The notes: a model not told the origin generated them from the letters alone. A stretch of 31,970 nucleotides of DNA from an uncultured Porphyromonadaceae bacterium (GCA_902495245.1 CABUWI010000018.1:1-31970); one strand, 5' to 3'; counted from the first letter of the stretch, positions 15,458-24,019 are shown. A program made the numbers and translations.

Positions 15458-17035
15458 ATGAGCGAAAATAAATCAGACATTATTGACTTTTACCGAATCT
15501 TTCGCCGGATATTAAAAAAATGGTATTGGTTCGTAATCTCGGTGGGCATATGCTGCACACTGGGTTGGCTCTACTCCATGCGCATCGTGCCGATGTATGA
15601 GGTACGCGCCAGCGTTCAGCTCAACAACGAGGCCGGAGTGTCGACGCTCGTGGCAGCCGGCATGGGCGGCGTGAGCGACCTCTTCGGCGGCAACAGCGTG
15701 GCCGATGACGAAGTTAAGATTCTGACGTCGCACTCGCTTCTGCGCGACGCCTCGTCGCGTCTGCACCTCAACCACGAGCACTACAAGCGGCTGATGCCGA
15801 CGGTTTATGTGCGTCAGTCGGAAAACTTTCCGGTTGAGGTCGTGCCCGTCGAGGGAACCATCAACACCGACACGCTGCGCTCGACGGTGGCATTTACCGT
15901 AAAGGCCAAGCCTTCGGGCAAGACGAGCATCACGGTGAAGGTGGGCGACCGCGAGCTCTATGCAGAGAGCGGCCTGACGCTGCCCGCCACAGTGAAGTGC
16001 GACTACGGCACGTTCAGGGTTGAGCGCACGCCGTCATATCCCGCCGGCGAGACGGTCAAGACCAAGGTGCTGATTACGAGCCACGACCAGGCGGCCGAGA
16101 ATCTGCGCGGGCAGCTCAACGTGGCGCTGGCGTCGAAGCACTCGCAGATAATCGAGATGCAGATGATTGCGAACGACACGCGTTATGCCGTCAATCTGCT
16201 GAACGCGATGATTGAGATTTATAACGACCGGGCGCACCACGAGAATGTTGAAAGCACATCGGCCAGCGCGGACTTCCTTTCGGACCGACTTGAATCGGTG
16301 AGGCAGCATCTCGACGCGACAGAAACGCGTCTTGCCTCATACAAGAGCGGAACCGGCATGACCGACCTCCAGACCGACGCCGCTGTGGTTTACGAGCAGA
16401 TGCAGAAGGCCGAAGAGGCCATGACCGCCCAGCAGCTCACGGTAGAAATGGCGCGCCTGACGCTCGACATGGTCCGCGCCAGCGCCAAGGACAACAGCCT
16501 GTTGCCCTATCATTCGACAGGCGAAGCAGCCGCGGCGATGATAAAGACATATAACAACCTCGTGTTGCAGCGCATGAAGCTCGAGGCCGGAGTCAAAGGC
16601 GAAAATACCACCCTGCGCCGTCTCGACGAGCAGATTGACGCCATTCGCAACAACCTTATCGAAACTCTTAAATCGTCGCTCGAACGCAGCGAGGAGATGC
16701 TTGCGCAGCGCCGCAAAGTCTATGAGCGTGCCAGAGCCCAAGTGGCCGATATACCTGACCAGGAGCACTCTTATCGTCAGATTGCCCGTCAGCAGGCAAT
16801 TGAAGAGCAGCTTTACACCTTCTTGCTTCAGAAGCGCGAGGAGGCGTCAATCATGATGCTCGACGTGAATCCGAAAGTGAAGGTCATCGACGCCGCCTAC
16901 GTGCTCAACGACGACGTTTCAACGTCGAAGTTCGTGATTATGCTGATTTCATTCGTGTTCGGCCTGATGATTCCGCCGTTCATCATGTACGTGCAGACAT
17001 TTCCGCGCAGCAAACGTCGCAATCAGTTAAGTTAA
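15458..17035 (+). CDS. Wzz-type chain-length/co-polymerase protein without kinase domain
   Basis: A 525-residue inner-membrane protein. TM1 lies near residues 25-45 (WFVISVGICCTLGWLYSM). A large periplasmic part has a Wzz region (MYEVRASVQLNNEA) and coiled coils around residues 260-430, and TM2 is near the C-terminus (FVIMLISFVFGLMIPPFIMYV). It lacks the Walker motifs and tyrosine cluster of a Wzc kinase, so any kinase is separate or absent. It likely sets polymer length and contacts the Wza-like channel. Confidence 0.88.
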   Translation: MSENKSDIIDFYRIFRRILKKWYWFVISVGICCTLGWLYSMRIVPMYEVRASVQLNNEAGVSTLVAAGMGGVSDLFGGNSVADDEVKILTSHSLLRDASSRLHLNHEHYKRLMPTVYVRQSENFPVEVVPVEGTINTDTLRSTVAFTVKAKPSGKTSITVKVGDRELYAESGLTLPATVKCDYGTFRVERTPSYPAGETVKTKVLITSHDQAAENLRGQLNVALASKHSQIIEMQMIANDTRYAVNLLNAMIEIYNDRAHHENVESTSASADFLSDRLESVRQHLDATETRLASYKSGTGMTDLQTDAAVVYEQMQKAEEAMTAQQLTVEMARLTLDMVRASAKDNSLLPYHSTGEAAAAMIKTYNNLVLQRMKLEAGVKGENTTLRRLDEQIDAIRNNLIETLKSSLERSEEMLAQRRKVYERARAQVADIPDQEHSYRQIARQQAIEEQLYTFLLQKREEASIMMLDVNPKVKVIDAAYVLNDDVSTSKFVIMLISFVFGLMIPPFIMYVQTFPRSKRRNQLS

Positions 17036-17057
17036 TCGGAAATTCCGCACACCGACC

Positions 17058-18497
17058 ATGAATGTCGCTGCGACAGAACAGTCCCGGCCGGGTGTCTTCA
17101 AGGCTCCGGCATCGCGGTGGTGGCAGGCCATAGGCTACTGCCTGCTGCTGGCACTGTTCGGCCTGAGCTTCTATCCGGCCCTGTTCGGCGTGTTCATCTT
17201 TCTGGTGTGGCGCTGGCGCAACGACCGCTATAATTTCCTGACAGAGCTGATTCTGCTTCTGGGCGGATTTGCCTTTGCCCGCAACGAGATACTTCCGATT
17301 AAACTGTGGGACATCGCGCTGGTTGCCGGGGTTATCGGCATGGTGATTTATCGCAAGAACAAGCTTGTGAGCCGGCTTTCGCTGGCGACTCTGGGCTATA
17401 TTGCCATTCTGGTGATTCTGGCCTTGACATCGGTCGAGTCGATGAGCATTCAGTTCCTTTCGATGCGCCGCTACTTTCTGTGCGTCGGGTTCTTCATTCC
17501 GCTGCTGGTGTTTGCCGACCGCGAATTCAAGTGGGAACCTTTCATGGAGAGTGTAACGGTTCACGCACTCGTAATCTGCGGGTTCTATGTTGTGGACACA
17601 ATGATACTGAACGGGTTCGTGCTGTTGCCGGGTGCCAATCCGTGGTCAGGGGTGTTTACTTTTACCAATCTGCCCGTAAATCCGCTTTCGTTCACCTTTC
17701 CCCGTCATTATCCGCCGGGGCTTTACTGGCTGTTCCTGCTTGTGGTTCCGATTACTGCCGGCCGGCTGCGGCTGTCGTGGCAGCAATGGACACTTGTTGT
17801 GCTTGCCGTCTATGCGAGCCGCACCAACTCGCTGCTGTTTGCCCTGATGGTATGCTTTATCTGCTTCCGCAAGGAAGTGCGTCAGGTGTTCGCATGGGCC
17901 GCGCTGGGTGTGGTGGCTTTGGTTATAGGCTATGCTGTCGACGCCGCAACCGGCCGCAACCTGCGCCTGGCAGACAATATCGACCAGTTCGCTATGTTGA
18001 AGGTGGCCGAAGACGAAGAAGATCTTGCCGAGTTCGGCACGGGCCGAATGGCTCAGATTATACCGAAATGGTTGCTCCTTGACGAGATGGATCGCATGGC
18101 CGTCGGATTCGGTTTTCTGCACCCGCAAAAGACCACCAACCCGATTTTTCAGGTCAAGAATGAATTTTACAGCGATATCTCGCAGGCTGAAGAGGTGGCC
18201 ACTGCTGTCGAGGAGACGCATGTGCAGACCATTCTTGACTGCGGCTATATCGGACTGATCGCGCAGACGCTCTACTATGTAGGCATCTTCTTCATTATCC
18301 GTCGTCAGAAGTATGCGCGCGATTATCTCTGCGTCCTTGTGGGCATTTCGGTGCTCGGCGTGGGCGGCTTTGCCGGGCTGTTCAATCCGGCAGCGCTGTT
18401 GTTGCTGACAATGGTGCTCGGCGCCATTCTCATGGCCAACAACCAAAGGTATTCGGCTATGGTTACAGAACGTTTTTCAGACTCTCCCGCAATATGA
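17058..18497 (+). CDS. O-antigen polymerase/ligase-like membrane protein (Wzy/WaaL type)
   Basis: A 479-residue, strongly hydrophobic protein with about 10-12 membrane helices and a loop region around residues 290-400. The context (after wza- and wzz-like genes, before two glycosyltransferases) and the layout suit a polysaccharide polymerase or an O-antigen ligase, which cannot be told apart here. It overlaps the next gene by 4 nt (ATGA). Confidence 0.75.
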   Translation: MNVAATEQSRPGVFKAPASRWWQAIGYCLLLALFGLSFYPALFGVFIFLVWRWRNDRYNFLTELILLLGGFAFARNEILPIKLWDIALVAGVIGMVIYRKNKLVSRLSLATLGYIAILVILALTSVESMSIQFLSMRRYFLCVGFFIPLLVFADREFKWEPFMESVTVHALVICGFYVVDTMILNGFVLLPGANPWSGVFTFTNLPVNPLSFTFPRHYPPGLYWLFLLVVPITAGRLRLSWQQWTLVVLAVYASRTNSLLFALMVCFICFRKEVRQVFAWAALGVVALVIGYAVDAATGRNLRLADNIDQFAMLKVAEDEEDLAEFGTGRMAQIIPKWLLLDEMDRMAVGFGFLHPQKTTNPIFQVKNEFYSDISQAEEVATAVEETHVQTILDCGYIGLIAQTLYYVGIFFIIRRQKYARDYLCVLVGISVLGVGGFAGLFNPAALLLLTMVLGAILMANNQRYSAMVTERFSDSPAI

Positions 18498-19252
18498 TTC
18501 CCAAGACAATACATTACTGCTGGTTCGGCCGCGGCCCCAAGCCTGCGCTGGCCGAGAAGTGCATCGCCTCGTGGCGTCGCTATCTGCCCGGCTATCAGAT
18601 AATCGAGTGGAACGAAGACAACTTCGACATCAACGCCAACGAGTATATACGCGAGGCCTATGCAGCCCGAAAATTCGCATTCGTCAGCGACTATGCTCGC
18701 TTTGTGATTCTCTATAAACTCGGCGGCCTCTATTTCGACACCGACGTCGAGATTATCGCTCCGATTGACGACATCGTGGCTGCCGGCCCGTTTATGGGCT
18801 GCGAGCGGCCGTTTGCCGAGTGTCGTCGTCCCGAAGAGCTTTCGGTGGCCGCCGGGCTTGGCCTCGGCGCCGAGGCGGGAATGGAGATATATAAAGAGAT
18901 TATCGACTATTATGACCGCACCCGTTATGAAGTCCCCGCCGGCGGCTTGCCCGTGTCGGTTGTGCAGCACGTAACGGGCATTCTTTGCCGCAAGGGGCTG
19001 CGCCTGACGCCCGAAATCCAGACAGTGGGCGGCGTCAAGATTTATCCGTCGGATTATTTCTGCCCCGTTTCGATTGTGGACTTCGGGTTGCGAATCACGC
19101 CGAACACTCGTTCGATTCACCACTATGATGCCTCGTGGAAGCCGAAATCACACCGGCTCAAGCGTCGGCTGCAGCGGCTGCTCGGCCCGCAGATCACATC
19201 GGCGATAATCCGCATGAAAGACATACTGTTGAAGCGGACGCCGGCACGCTGA
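18494..19252 (+). CDS. GT32-like glycosyltransferase (capsular polysaccharide synthesis family)
   Basis: A 252-residue cytoplasmic enzyme opening with MIPKTIHYCWFGRGPKP, typical of the mannosyltransferase OCH1/GT32 and capsular polysaccharide synthesis group. The metal-binding DXD motif lies in GGLYFDTDVEII, preceded by the family's DYARFVILYKLGG stretch. It adds a sugar from a nucleotide donor; donor and acceptor cannot be deduced. It is coupled to the upstream polymerase gene by ATGA. Confidence 0.88.
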   Translation: MIPKTIHYCWFGRGPKPALAEKCIASWRRYLPGYQIIEWNEDNFDINANEYIREAYAARKFAFVSDYARFVILYKLGGLYFDTDVEIIAPIDDIVAAGPFMGCERPFAECRRPEELSVAAGLGLGAEAGMEIYKEIIDYYDRTRYEVPAGGLPVSVVQHVTGILCRKGLRLTPEIQTVGGVKIYPSDYFCPVSIVDFGLRITPNTRSIHHYDASWKPKSHRLKRRLQRLLGPQITSAIIRMKDILLKRTPAR

Positions 19253-19265
19253 ATTGACTGACTTT

Positions 19266-19273
19266 TATCTTTG
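19266..19273 (+). promoter_or_regulatory. Possible -7 element (TATCTTTG) just before the GT4 gene
   Basis: An exact TAnnTTTG match ends 2 nt before the ATG at 19276. No -33 box at proper distance was seen, so it may be chance within the operon. Confidence 0.35.
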
Positions 19274-19275
19274 TC

Positions 19276-20319
19276 ATGGAGCACAACATATTTGAAAAAG
19301 TTCTGTTTCTAGGGCCTTCGCGCAAGGCGATGGGCGGCATTGCGGCCGTGCTCGACATCTACGAGCGTACGCTGCCCGGCTTCCGCCAGCTAACGACCAA
19401 CAGCCCCGGCGGAACTCTGAAAGGCATCTTGCCGATGCTGTCGACGATGGTCAGGCTGCCAATCGAGCGCCTGCGCGGACGTCGGATTCTCCACGTCCAT
19501 GCCGCCGGTGGCAAATCGTTCATTCGCAAGAGCATTCTGATGGCCGAGGGCAAACTGCTCGGCTATAAAATCGTTTTTCACGCCCATAGCGGAACGGTCA
19601 TCAACTTTTACAGCGCGTTCGGCATCAAGAGGGTGAAGCGCATACTCTCGATGGCCACGAAAGTTGTGGTGCTCTCGGAGTTCTGGGAGAACTACTATCG
19701 TTCGACCTTCGGGTTGAGCAACGTAAAGGTGATTCACAACCCCGTGGAGCCGCCGGTCAACATCGAGGCCGCCGAGCCGGCACCGCCGCTGCAGCTGCTG
19801 TTTTTAGGGCTGATTCATGACCCGAAAGGCATATTTGACCTCATCGAGGTTATCGGCGCCAACCGCGACCGCTGGCGCGGGCGGGTGCACCTGACCATCG
19901 GCGGCATCGGCGAGACGGAGCGCATGTTCGAGCGCATCAATGCTCTGGGCATCGATGACTTCGTAACTTATCTGGGCTGGGCCACGGGCCGGGAGCGCGA
20001 AGACGCCTTCAACCGCAGCCATGTGCTGGTGCTTCCGTCGTATGCCGAAGGTCTGCCCATGTCAATAATAGAGGCCATGATTCGCAACAAGGCTGTCATC
20101 GCCTCGCATGTCGGAGGCATTCCGGAAATCGTTACGCCCGACGAGAACGGCTTTCTCATCGCGCCGGGCGACCGTCGCGCCCTTGCCAACGCCATTGACT
20201 GCTATCTGCTCAACCCGGCCCTTCTTGAGCGCCACGGGCGCGTGGGTGCGCAGCGGGCCGAGCAGTTCCACCCCTCGCGCATCGCCGCCGAGCTTGCCGA
20301 CTTCTACGAGGCGCTATAA
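19276..20319 (+). CDS. GT4-family glycosyltransferase
   Basis: A 347-residue GT-B enzyme. The N-terminal half contains HVHAAGGKSFIRKS and KIVFHAHSG. The C-terminal half has the nucleotide-sugar-binding region LGLIHDPKGIFDLIEV, and the EX7E motif lies in YAEGLPMSIIEAMIRNKAVIASHVGGIPEIV. These are typical of retaining GT4 enzymes that act on glycan precursors. It is the last gene of the exopolysaccharide set. Its 3' end overlaps the convergent acetyltransferase remnant by 16 nt. Confidence 0.88.
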   Translation: MEHNIFEKVLFLGPSRKAMGGIAAVLDIYERTLPGFRQLTTNSPGGTLKGILPMLSTMVRLPIERLRGRRILHVHAAGGKSFIRKSILMAEGKLLGYKIVFHAHSGTVINFYSAFGIKRVKRILSMATKVVVLSEFWENYYRSTFGLSNVKVIHNPVEPPVNIEAAEPAPPLQLLFLGLIHDPKGIFDLIEVIGANRDRWRGRVHLTIGGIGETERMFERINALGIDDFVTYLGWATGREREDAFNRSHVLVLPSYAEGLPMSIIEAMIRNKAVIASHVGGIPEIVTPDENGFLIAPGDRRALANAIDCYLLNPALLERHGRVGAQRAEQFHPSRIAAELADFYEAL

Positions 20320-20895
20320 CCTCCGTCGGGGAGGGATTTGATGAATTTAGCAGGCACTCCGCCGACAACGGTTCGCGGGGCGACGTCTTTTGTAACCACG
20401 GCGCCGGCGGCGATAATAGCGCCGTCGCCAATCGAGACTCCGGGAGTGATGGTAACATTCGCCCCAATCCAGACGTCTTTACCTATGTGAATGGGCGCGA
20501 ATGTCATTGATGCGCGTTTTTCAGGCCGAGGGTCATGATTTATTGTGGCCATGACGCAATTGTGGCCAATCAGGCAGCCGTCCGTCGCCGATGAATATTC
20601 CTCCCTGGTCTTGAAATTTACAGCCCATGTTGATGAAGACGTTTTTGCCGATATGGAGGTTCTTGCCGTAGTCTGAGTATATGGGTGGAAAGAGCCCGAC
20701 GCTCATGTGGACAGGAGAACCTGTAAGTTCGCACAGCAATTCGTTCAGCTCTTGCGGCGTGTGATAGCAATTGTTAATCTTCGCCGTGATTCTGAGAACT
20801 TCCTGCGAGGCGGCGTGCATGAAGCAGTGTTGGGGAGAGCCGCTTGTTACGGCGGCGTGGCGGGCTATGTAGTCGTTCAATTCAAGTGCTGTCAT
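20304..20895 (-). pseudogene. Sugar O-acetyltransferase (maltose/galactoside acetyltransferase family), frameshifted
   Basis: The N-terminal part (from 20895) has the family opening and ends in-frame at GGIFIGDG. The C-terminal part continues in another frame with the hexapeptide-repeat sequence NCVMATINHDPRPEKR, then IGKDVWIGANVTITPGVSIGDGAIIAAGAVV. The frames would join if one copy of a 4-bp unit were removed: on the + strand CCGTCCGT occurs at 20579-20586. This looks like a single tandem duplication. The intact protein would be about 190 residues, normal for the family. The gene lies 12 nt after araC on the same strand, probably in the same transcript. A sequencing error cannot be excluded. 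Confidence 0.85.
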
Positions 20896-20907
20896 GTTAG
20901 TTTTCGG

Positions 20908-21819
20908 TCAGTTAATGTAAAATTCGTTTCGGAAGGCGCTCGGGCTCTTGCCGGTGATGCGCTTGAAGAGACGGGTGAAATGCTGGGGATATTGAAATCC
21001 GAGGTCGTAGGCAATGATGCTGATGTCATTGTCGGAGGCGACAAGCCTGCGTTTTGCCTCGGCAATGAGCCTGAGCGAGATGATTTCTTGCGGGGTGCAA
21101 CCGGTTTCGCGTTTGATGAGGTCGCCGAAATAGCCGGGCGTCAGGTTGGCTTTTTCGGCAAAATATGATACTTTGGGCACCTCGTCGATGTTATTCCCGG
21201 CCGAAAAAATGGCGGTCAACGCTTTCTCAAATTCCGCCACGACCGAAGAGTTTGCGTTGTGGCGCGTGATGAACTGACGGTCGTAGAAGCGGCTGAGGTA
21301 TTCGAGCAACAACTGTATGTTGGCCGCAATCAGGGCAGACGAATGGTTGTCGACGGGATATTCGAGTTCTTCGCTGATTTTGGCCAGACAATCTGAAAAG
21401 ATTCTTTTCTCTTTTTCGGAGAGGTGTAACGCTTCTTTCTGCGAATATCTGAAATATCCGAAGCTGTTTATCCGTTCGGCCAACGGCGTGCCGCATATCA
21501 GGTCGGGGTGGAACATCAGTCCGGTAACGTCGGGGGCGATGGGCTCGTCAGAGCTGTCGACATCTATAATTCGGCCCGGAGCAAAGCAGACGACGGTTCC
21601 TTCATGATAATCGTAATATTCACGCCCGTATTTGAGCGAACAGGTGGCGGTGTTTTTCAAAAATAAGGCGTAGACGCCATAGTTCATTCTCAAACGGTCG
21701 AACCTTTTTGTCGCCTTTTTAAGGTCGATGACTGTGGCCAGCGGATTGCATGTGGGGAGGCCGTAGAGCTTGTTGTAAGCGTCGATAGAGTCCAGATTTA
21801 TTGTGTCGATGGTTTTCAT
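20908..21819 (-). CDS. AraC-family transcriptional regulator
   Basis: A 303-residue regulator. The N-terminal cupin-like sensing domain (MKTIDTINLDSIDAYNKLYGL... through about residue 190) is followed by a C-terminal AraC double helix-turn-helix domain (FAEKANLTPGYFGDLIKRETGCTPQEII and YDLGFQYPQHFTRLFKRITGKSPSAFR). The start at 21819 was chosen because the N-terminus matches related regulators; the frame stays open to 21945, but those residues look like noncoding sequence. It precedes the acetyltransferase remnant and faces a divergent exported-protein gene across a palindrome, so it probably regulates both. Confidence 0.9.
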   Translation of the reverse strand: MKTIDTINLDSIDAYNKLYGLPTCNPLATVIDLKKATKRFDRLRMNYGVYALFLKNTATCSLKYGREYYDYHEGTVVCFAPGRIIDVDSSDEPIAPDVTGLMFHPDLICGTPLAERINSFGYFRYSQKEALHLSEKEKRIFSDCLAKISEELEYPVDNHSSALIAANIQLLLEYLSRFYDRQFITRHNANSSVVAEFEKALTAIFSAGNNIDEVPKVSYFAEKANLTPGYFGDLIKRETGCTPQEIISLRLIAEAKRRLVASDNDISIIAYDLGFQYPQHFTRLFKRITGKSPSAFRNEFYIN

Positions 21820-21823
21820 GGCG

Positions 21824-21831
21824 CAAATATA
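21824..21831 (-). promoter_or_regulatory. Possible -7 element (TATATTTG) of araC
   Basis: On the minus strand TATATTTG is followed by CGCC and the ATG at 21819, so the leader would be absent or very short. No convincing -33 box was found. Confidence 0.45.
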
Positions 21832-21876
21832 AGCATTAAAATTCAGGTTTGCATAATGTTTGTCCGCACTGGTAGG

Positions 21877-21888
21877 ATTGCATGCAAT
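21877..21888. promoter_or_regulatory. 12-bp perfect palindrome (ATTGCATGCAAT), candidate operator
   Basis: It lies between the divergent araC start (21819) and the start at 21954. A symmetric site in a divergent regulator-target gap is a natural operator position, though AraC proteins often bind direct repeats instead. Confidence 0.4.
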
Positions 21889-21917
21889 TCGGGTAAGCGG
21901 GTGAGGAGAATACTGCC

Positions 21918-21925
21918 TAATTTTG
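21918..21925 (+). promoter_or_regulatory. -7 element (TAATTTTG) for the cyclophilin-fold gene
   Basis: An exact TAnnTTTG match with 28 nt between it and the ATG at 21954. The -33 region is not clear, as expected for an activator-dependent promoter. Confidence 0.5.
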
Positions 21926-21953
21926 CACTTGAAATAATGAATCAAATGACGAG

Positions 21954-22511
21954 ATGAACAAACTGTTGACTACTTTAGTGTTGATTATGAGCGGAATTTC
22001 AATGATGAGTGCCTGCGATGTTATCTATATGACTGTCGGGGAACGAAGTGCCATAATGACGCCGGCTGACACTGAGGCCGCACGGAGTCTGCTGAACGTT
22101 TTGGGCTCCGGCCCCATGACTGTGAGGCTGACCGACCACGGCGGGTTTGAAAAAGTGGGGCCGCTGCCGGCGGCTCTTCCGGCCTCAGATACCCGCATGA
22201 CTACCGAGGCGGGAGACGTCGTGCTGTATCAAGGGCGCAATATTGTCGTTTTCTACGGCTCGAACACATGGAGCTATACCCGTCTGGGCAAGATTGAGCC
22301 ACTGCCTGAAACTGGATTGAGAGATTTTTTGGGGCAGGGAGAAACGGAAATTACTTTTTCGCTGTCGCCGAAGTCAGGAATAGGAGAAATCAGTCAGGGG
22401 AACCGACGCGGCTCTGAAATCATTTACGACCTTCAGGGCAATCGCCTGAGGCAGATTCCTGACACGCCCGGAGTGTACATCATAAACGGAGTAAAAACAA
22501 TTATAAAGTAA
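21954..22511 (+). CDS. Exported cyclophilin-like fold protein with a T9SS-like C-terminal segment
   Basis: A 185-residue protein with an N-terminal export signal. The segment SMMSAC could be a lipobox (Cys21). The core from about residue 57 (MTVRLTDHGGFEKVGPLPAALP ... DVVLYQGRNIVVFYGSNTWSYTRLGKI) is the cyclophilin-like domain often found near flavodoxins and AraC regulators in Bacteroides. The C-terminal IYDLQGNRLRQIPDTPGVYIINGV resembles type IX secretion sorting tails of Bacteroidetes. A lipobox together with a T9SS tail would be unusual, so one reading may be wrong. Divergent from araC; probably its target. Confidence 0.75.
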   Translation: MNKLLTTLVLIMSGISMMSACDVIYMTVGERSAIMTPADTEAARSLLNVLGSGPMTVRLTDHGGFEKVGPLPAALPASDTRMTTEAGDVVLYQGRNIVVFYGSNTWSYTRLGKIEPLPETGLRDFLGQGETEITFSLSPKSGIGEISQGNRRGSEIIYDLQGNRLRQIPDTPGVYIINGVKTIIK

Positions 22512-22583
22512 ACATAAGACAGAACGGACATTATACCGTTTGAAAAGATAGAACGCTTTTTCAGAGAAAAGATGTGAGGCCGG

Positions 22584-22602
22584 CCTCAGCGTTGCGCTGA
22601 GG
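22584..22602. terminator. Hairpin overlapping the acyltransferase stop codon
   Basis: CCTCAGCG (22584-22591) pairs perfectly with CGCTGAGG (22595-22602) around TTG. It lacks an immediate T run, so it may be an RNA-stabilising or weak termination structure between the convergent genes. Confidence 0.35.
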
Positions 22603-23674
22603 AGTTATCTGTGAGGCTGACTTTGCGGGGCAACGGGCTTTTGCGGCGTGTCGCTCCGCAGCGGTTGAGGGCAAACGAAAAGGCAATGGTTGCGGCGGCC
22701 ACGGCGAATGCCATGTAGGGCCATCTTTTGGGGTCTTCGACGCCGGCGGCCGTCATGAGTCGCAGAATTATCAGCAGCGCCATTACATGCCAGACGTAGA
22801 TGTTGAGCGAATGTTCGCGGCCCAAAGTGGCGCAGACCGATTCGACGCGTGTGCCCGTGTTGAGCCGATAGAAGAGCATGAAGACGGCCACTGCAAGCGG
22901 AACGGTGAATATGCCGATGTCGCCCGATGTGCGGCCGAAAACGGTAAAATGGTGCAGCGCGGCCTCGGCGTAGAGCAAGAATCCGATTGAGAGGGTGAGG
23001 ATAAGCGCTTTGCGCAGATCGGGTATTGCCGAGCGCTTTTGCCTCAAGAGCATGCCGAGCATGACGCAGGGCAGGCCGATTGTGATGGAATTGCGATGGA
23101 TAAACAGCGGTATTTTGTATGCGCCAAGCCCGATTGCGGGACTGTATTTGCCGAGCAGCAGGTTTGCGGCCAGGCATATCGGGATTGACCAATAGAGCAG
23201 TTTAAGGCAATTGAGTTTTACGCCGAGCCAAACTATGACAAGAACCTGGAGAAAGGCAATGAGATACCACAACGACCAAGCGCCAGAGGGGCATATAAAC
23301 ACTGTTGCCAACCAGGGTTTGATGCTAAAAATGTATTTGGCGAGGAATTCATCGAACTGCCCGTTGAGGACGCCCATGTCAAAGGCAAGCCAGCAGAGGT
23401 AGACCAAAGTGGCCCATGCTGTCAACTTCAGAATCTTTATGAAGGAGCGTTTTAGTTTTTCGGGCCTGACGACTCCGCTGTCATTACACATGAAGAACCC
23501 GGAAATCATGAAAAACACAGGCACCGCTATGCGGCAAAGCGGCAGCGCCAATCCCCCGATGAAAGAGTAGGCATGAATCTGTATGACCATCAGGGAACAT
23601 AAAAACTTGAGAACTTGAAGTCCGACAATCTCGTTTGTTTTCGGACGAGGGTTGATGAAAGCGGCAGGCTCCAT
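22586..23674 (-). CDS. Acyltransferase family 3 membrane protein
   Basis: A 362-residue protein with about ten membrane helices. The N-terminal helix contains FLCSLMVIQIHAYSF, with the His of the acyltransferase-3 active site, and then VPVFFMISGFFM, the family's second motif. These enzymes O-acetylate or otherwise acylate surface glycans or lipids. The ATG at 23674 (MEPAAFINPRPK) was preferred; an upstream ATG at 23716 would add 14 residues. The large palindrome at 23740-23958 is directly upstream. It may modify the exopolysaccharide encoded nearby, which is an inference. Confidence 0.85.
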   Translation of the reverse strand: MEPAAFINPRPKTNEIVGLQVLKFLCSLMVIQIHAYSFIGGLALPLCRIAVPVFFMISGFFMCNDSGVVRPEKLKRSFIKILKLTAWATLVYLCWLAFDMGVLNGQFDEFLAKYIFSIKPWLATVFICPSGAWSLWYLIAFLQVLVIVWLGVKLNCLKLLYWSIPICLAANLLLGKYSPAIGLGAYKIPLFIHRNSITIGLPCVMLGMLLRQKRSAIPDLRKALILTLSIGFLLYAEAALHHFTVFGRTSGDIGIFTVPLAVAVFMLFYRLNTGTRVESVCATLGREHSLNIYVWHVMALLIILRLMTAAGVEDPKRWPYMAFAVAAATIAFSFALNRCGATRRKSPLPRKVSLTDNSSAQR

Positions 23675-23739
23675 AATGAATTGACAGGCCCGACTCTCGG
23701 AGGCCGTTAATTGCATATAACAGAACAGCGCGAGAGTTC

Positions 23740-23958
23740 ATATCAATTGCCCGTCTTCCAGTTCGAGGCTCTAGCAAATGCCTGTCCAATCAAGACGAGC
23801 AACGCAGAAGCCTCACGCTGTATGACGACAAGCCCCGGCAGGCGGAGCGACCTGTCGGAGTATGTATACGCATACCAAAGGCGTCTATCGTTGCTTTGCT
23901 CTGGATTGGATATGAAACTTGCTAGATTTCGAACTGTCAGAAGCAAAGCGTATGATAT
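23740..23958. repeat. 219-bp imperfect palindrome/long hairpin element
   Basis: The two arms are complementary over about 100 bp each, around an 8-nt apical loop (843-850 of 23,000: CGGAGCGA). Perfectly matched blocks, written on the + strand left arm, are ATATCA, CAGTTCGA, TCTAGCAA, TCCAATC, GCAACG, GCCT and CGGCAGG (one wobble), in the same order in both arms. Short bulges separate them. No protein call is supported on either strand. It fills the gap between queE and the acyltransferase gene. It may be a MITE-like element, a structured RNA or regulatory leader, or a recombination site that folds as single-stranded DNA. Confidence 0.8.
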
Positions 23959-24011
23959 ACGCTATCCATATTTATGTGTGTGGAACGCCGCCGTTGCGTC
24001 GTTTCACACTG

Positions 24012-24019
24012 CAAAGATA
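24012..24019 (-). promoter_or_regulatory. -7-like element (TATCTTTG) reading into the palindrome
   Basis: On the minus strand TATCTTTG is followed by CAGTGTGAAACG, so the predicted start lies just outside the palindrome and transcription would run through it into the acyltransferase gene. The nearest TTTG upstream is only 11 nt away, so the -33 box is poor. Confidence 0.5.

Noticed and set aside
23740..23958. Integron attC site
   Set aside because: An attC folds as an imperfect hairpin of 57-141 bp with GTTRRRY/RYYYAAC core sites. This element is longer and its outer ends lack those cores.
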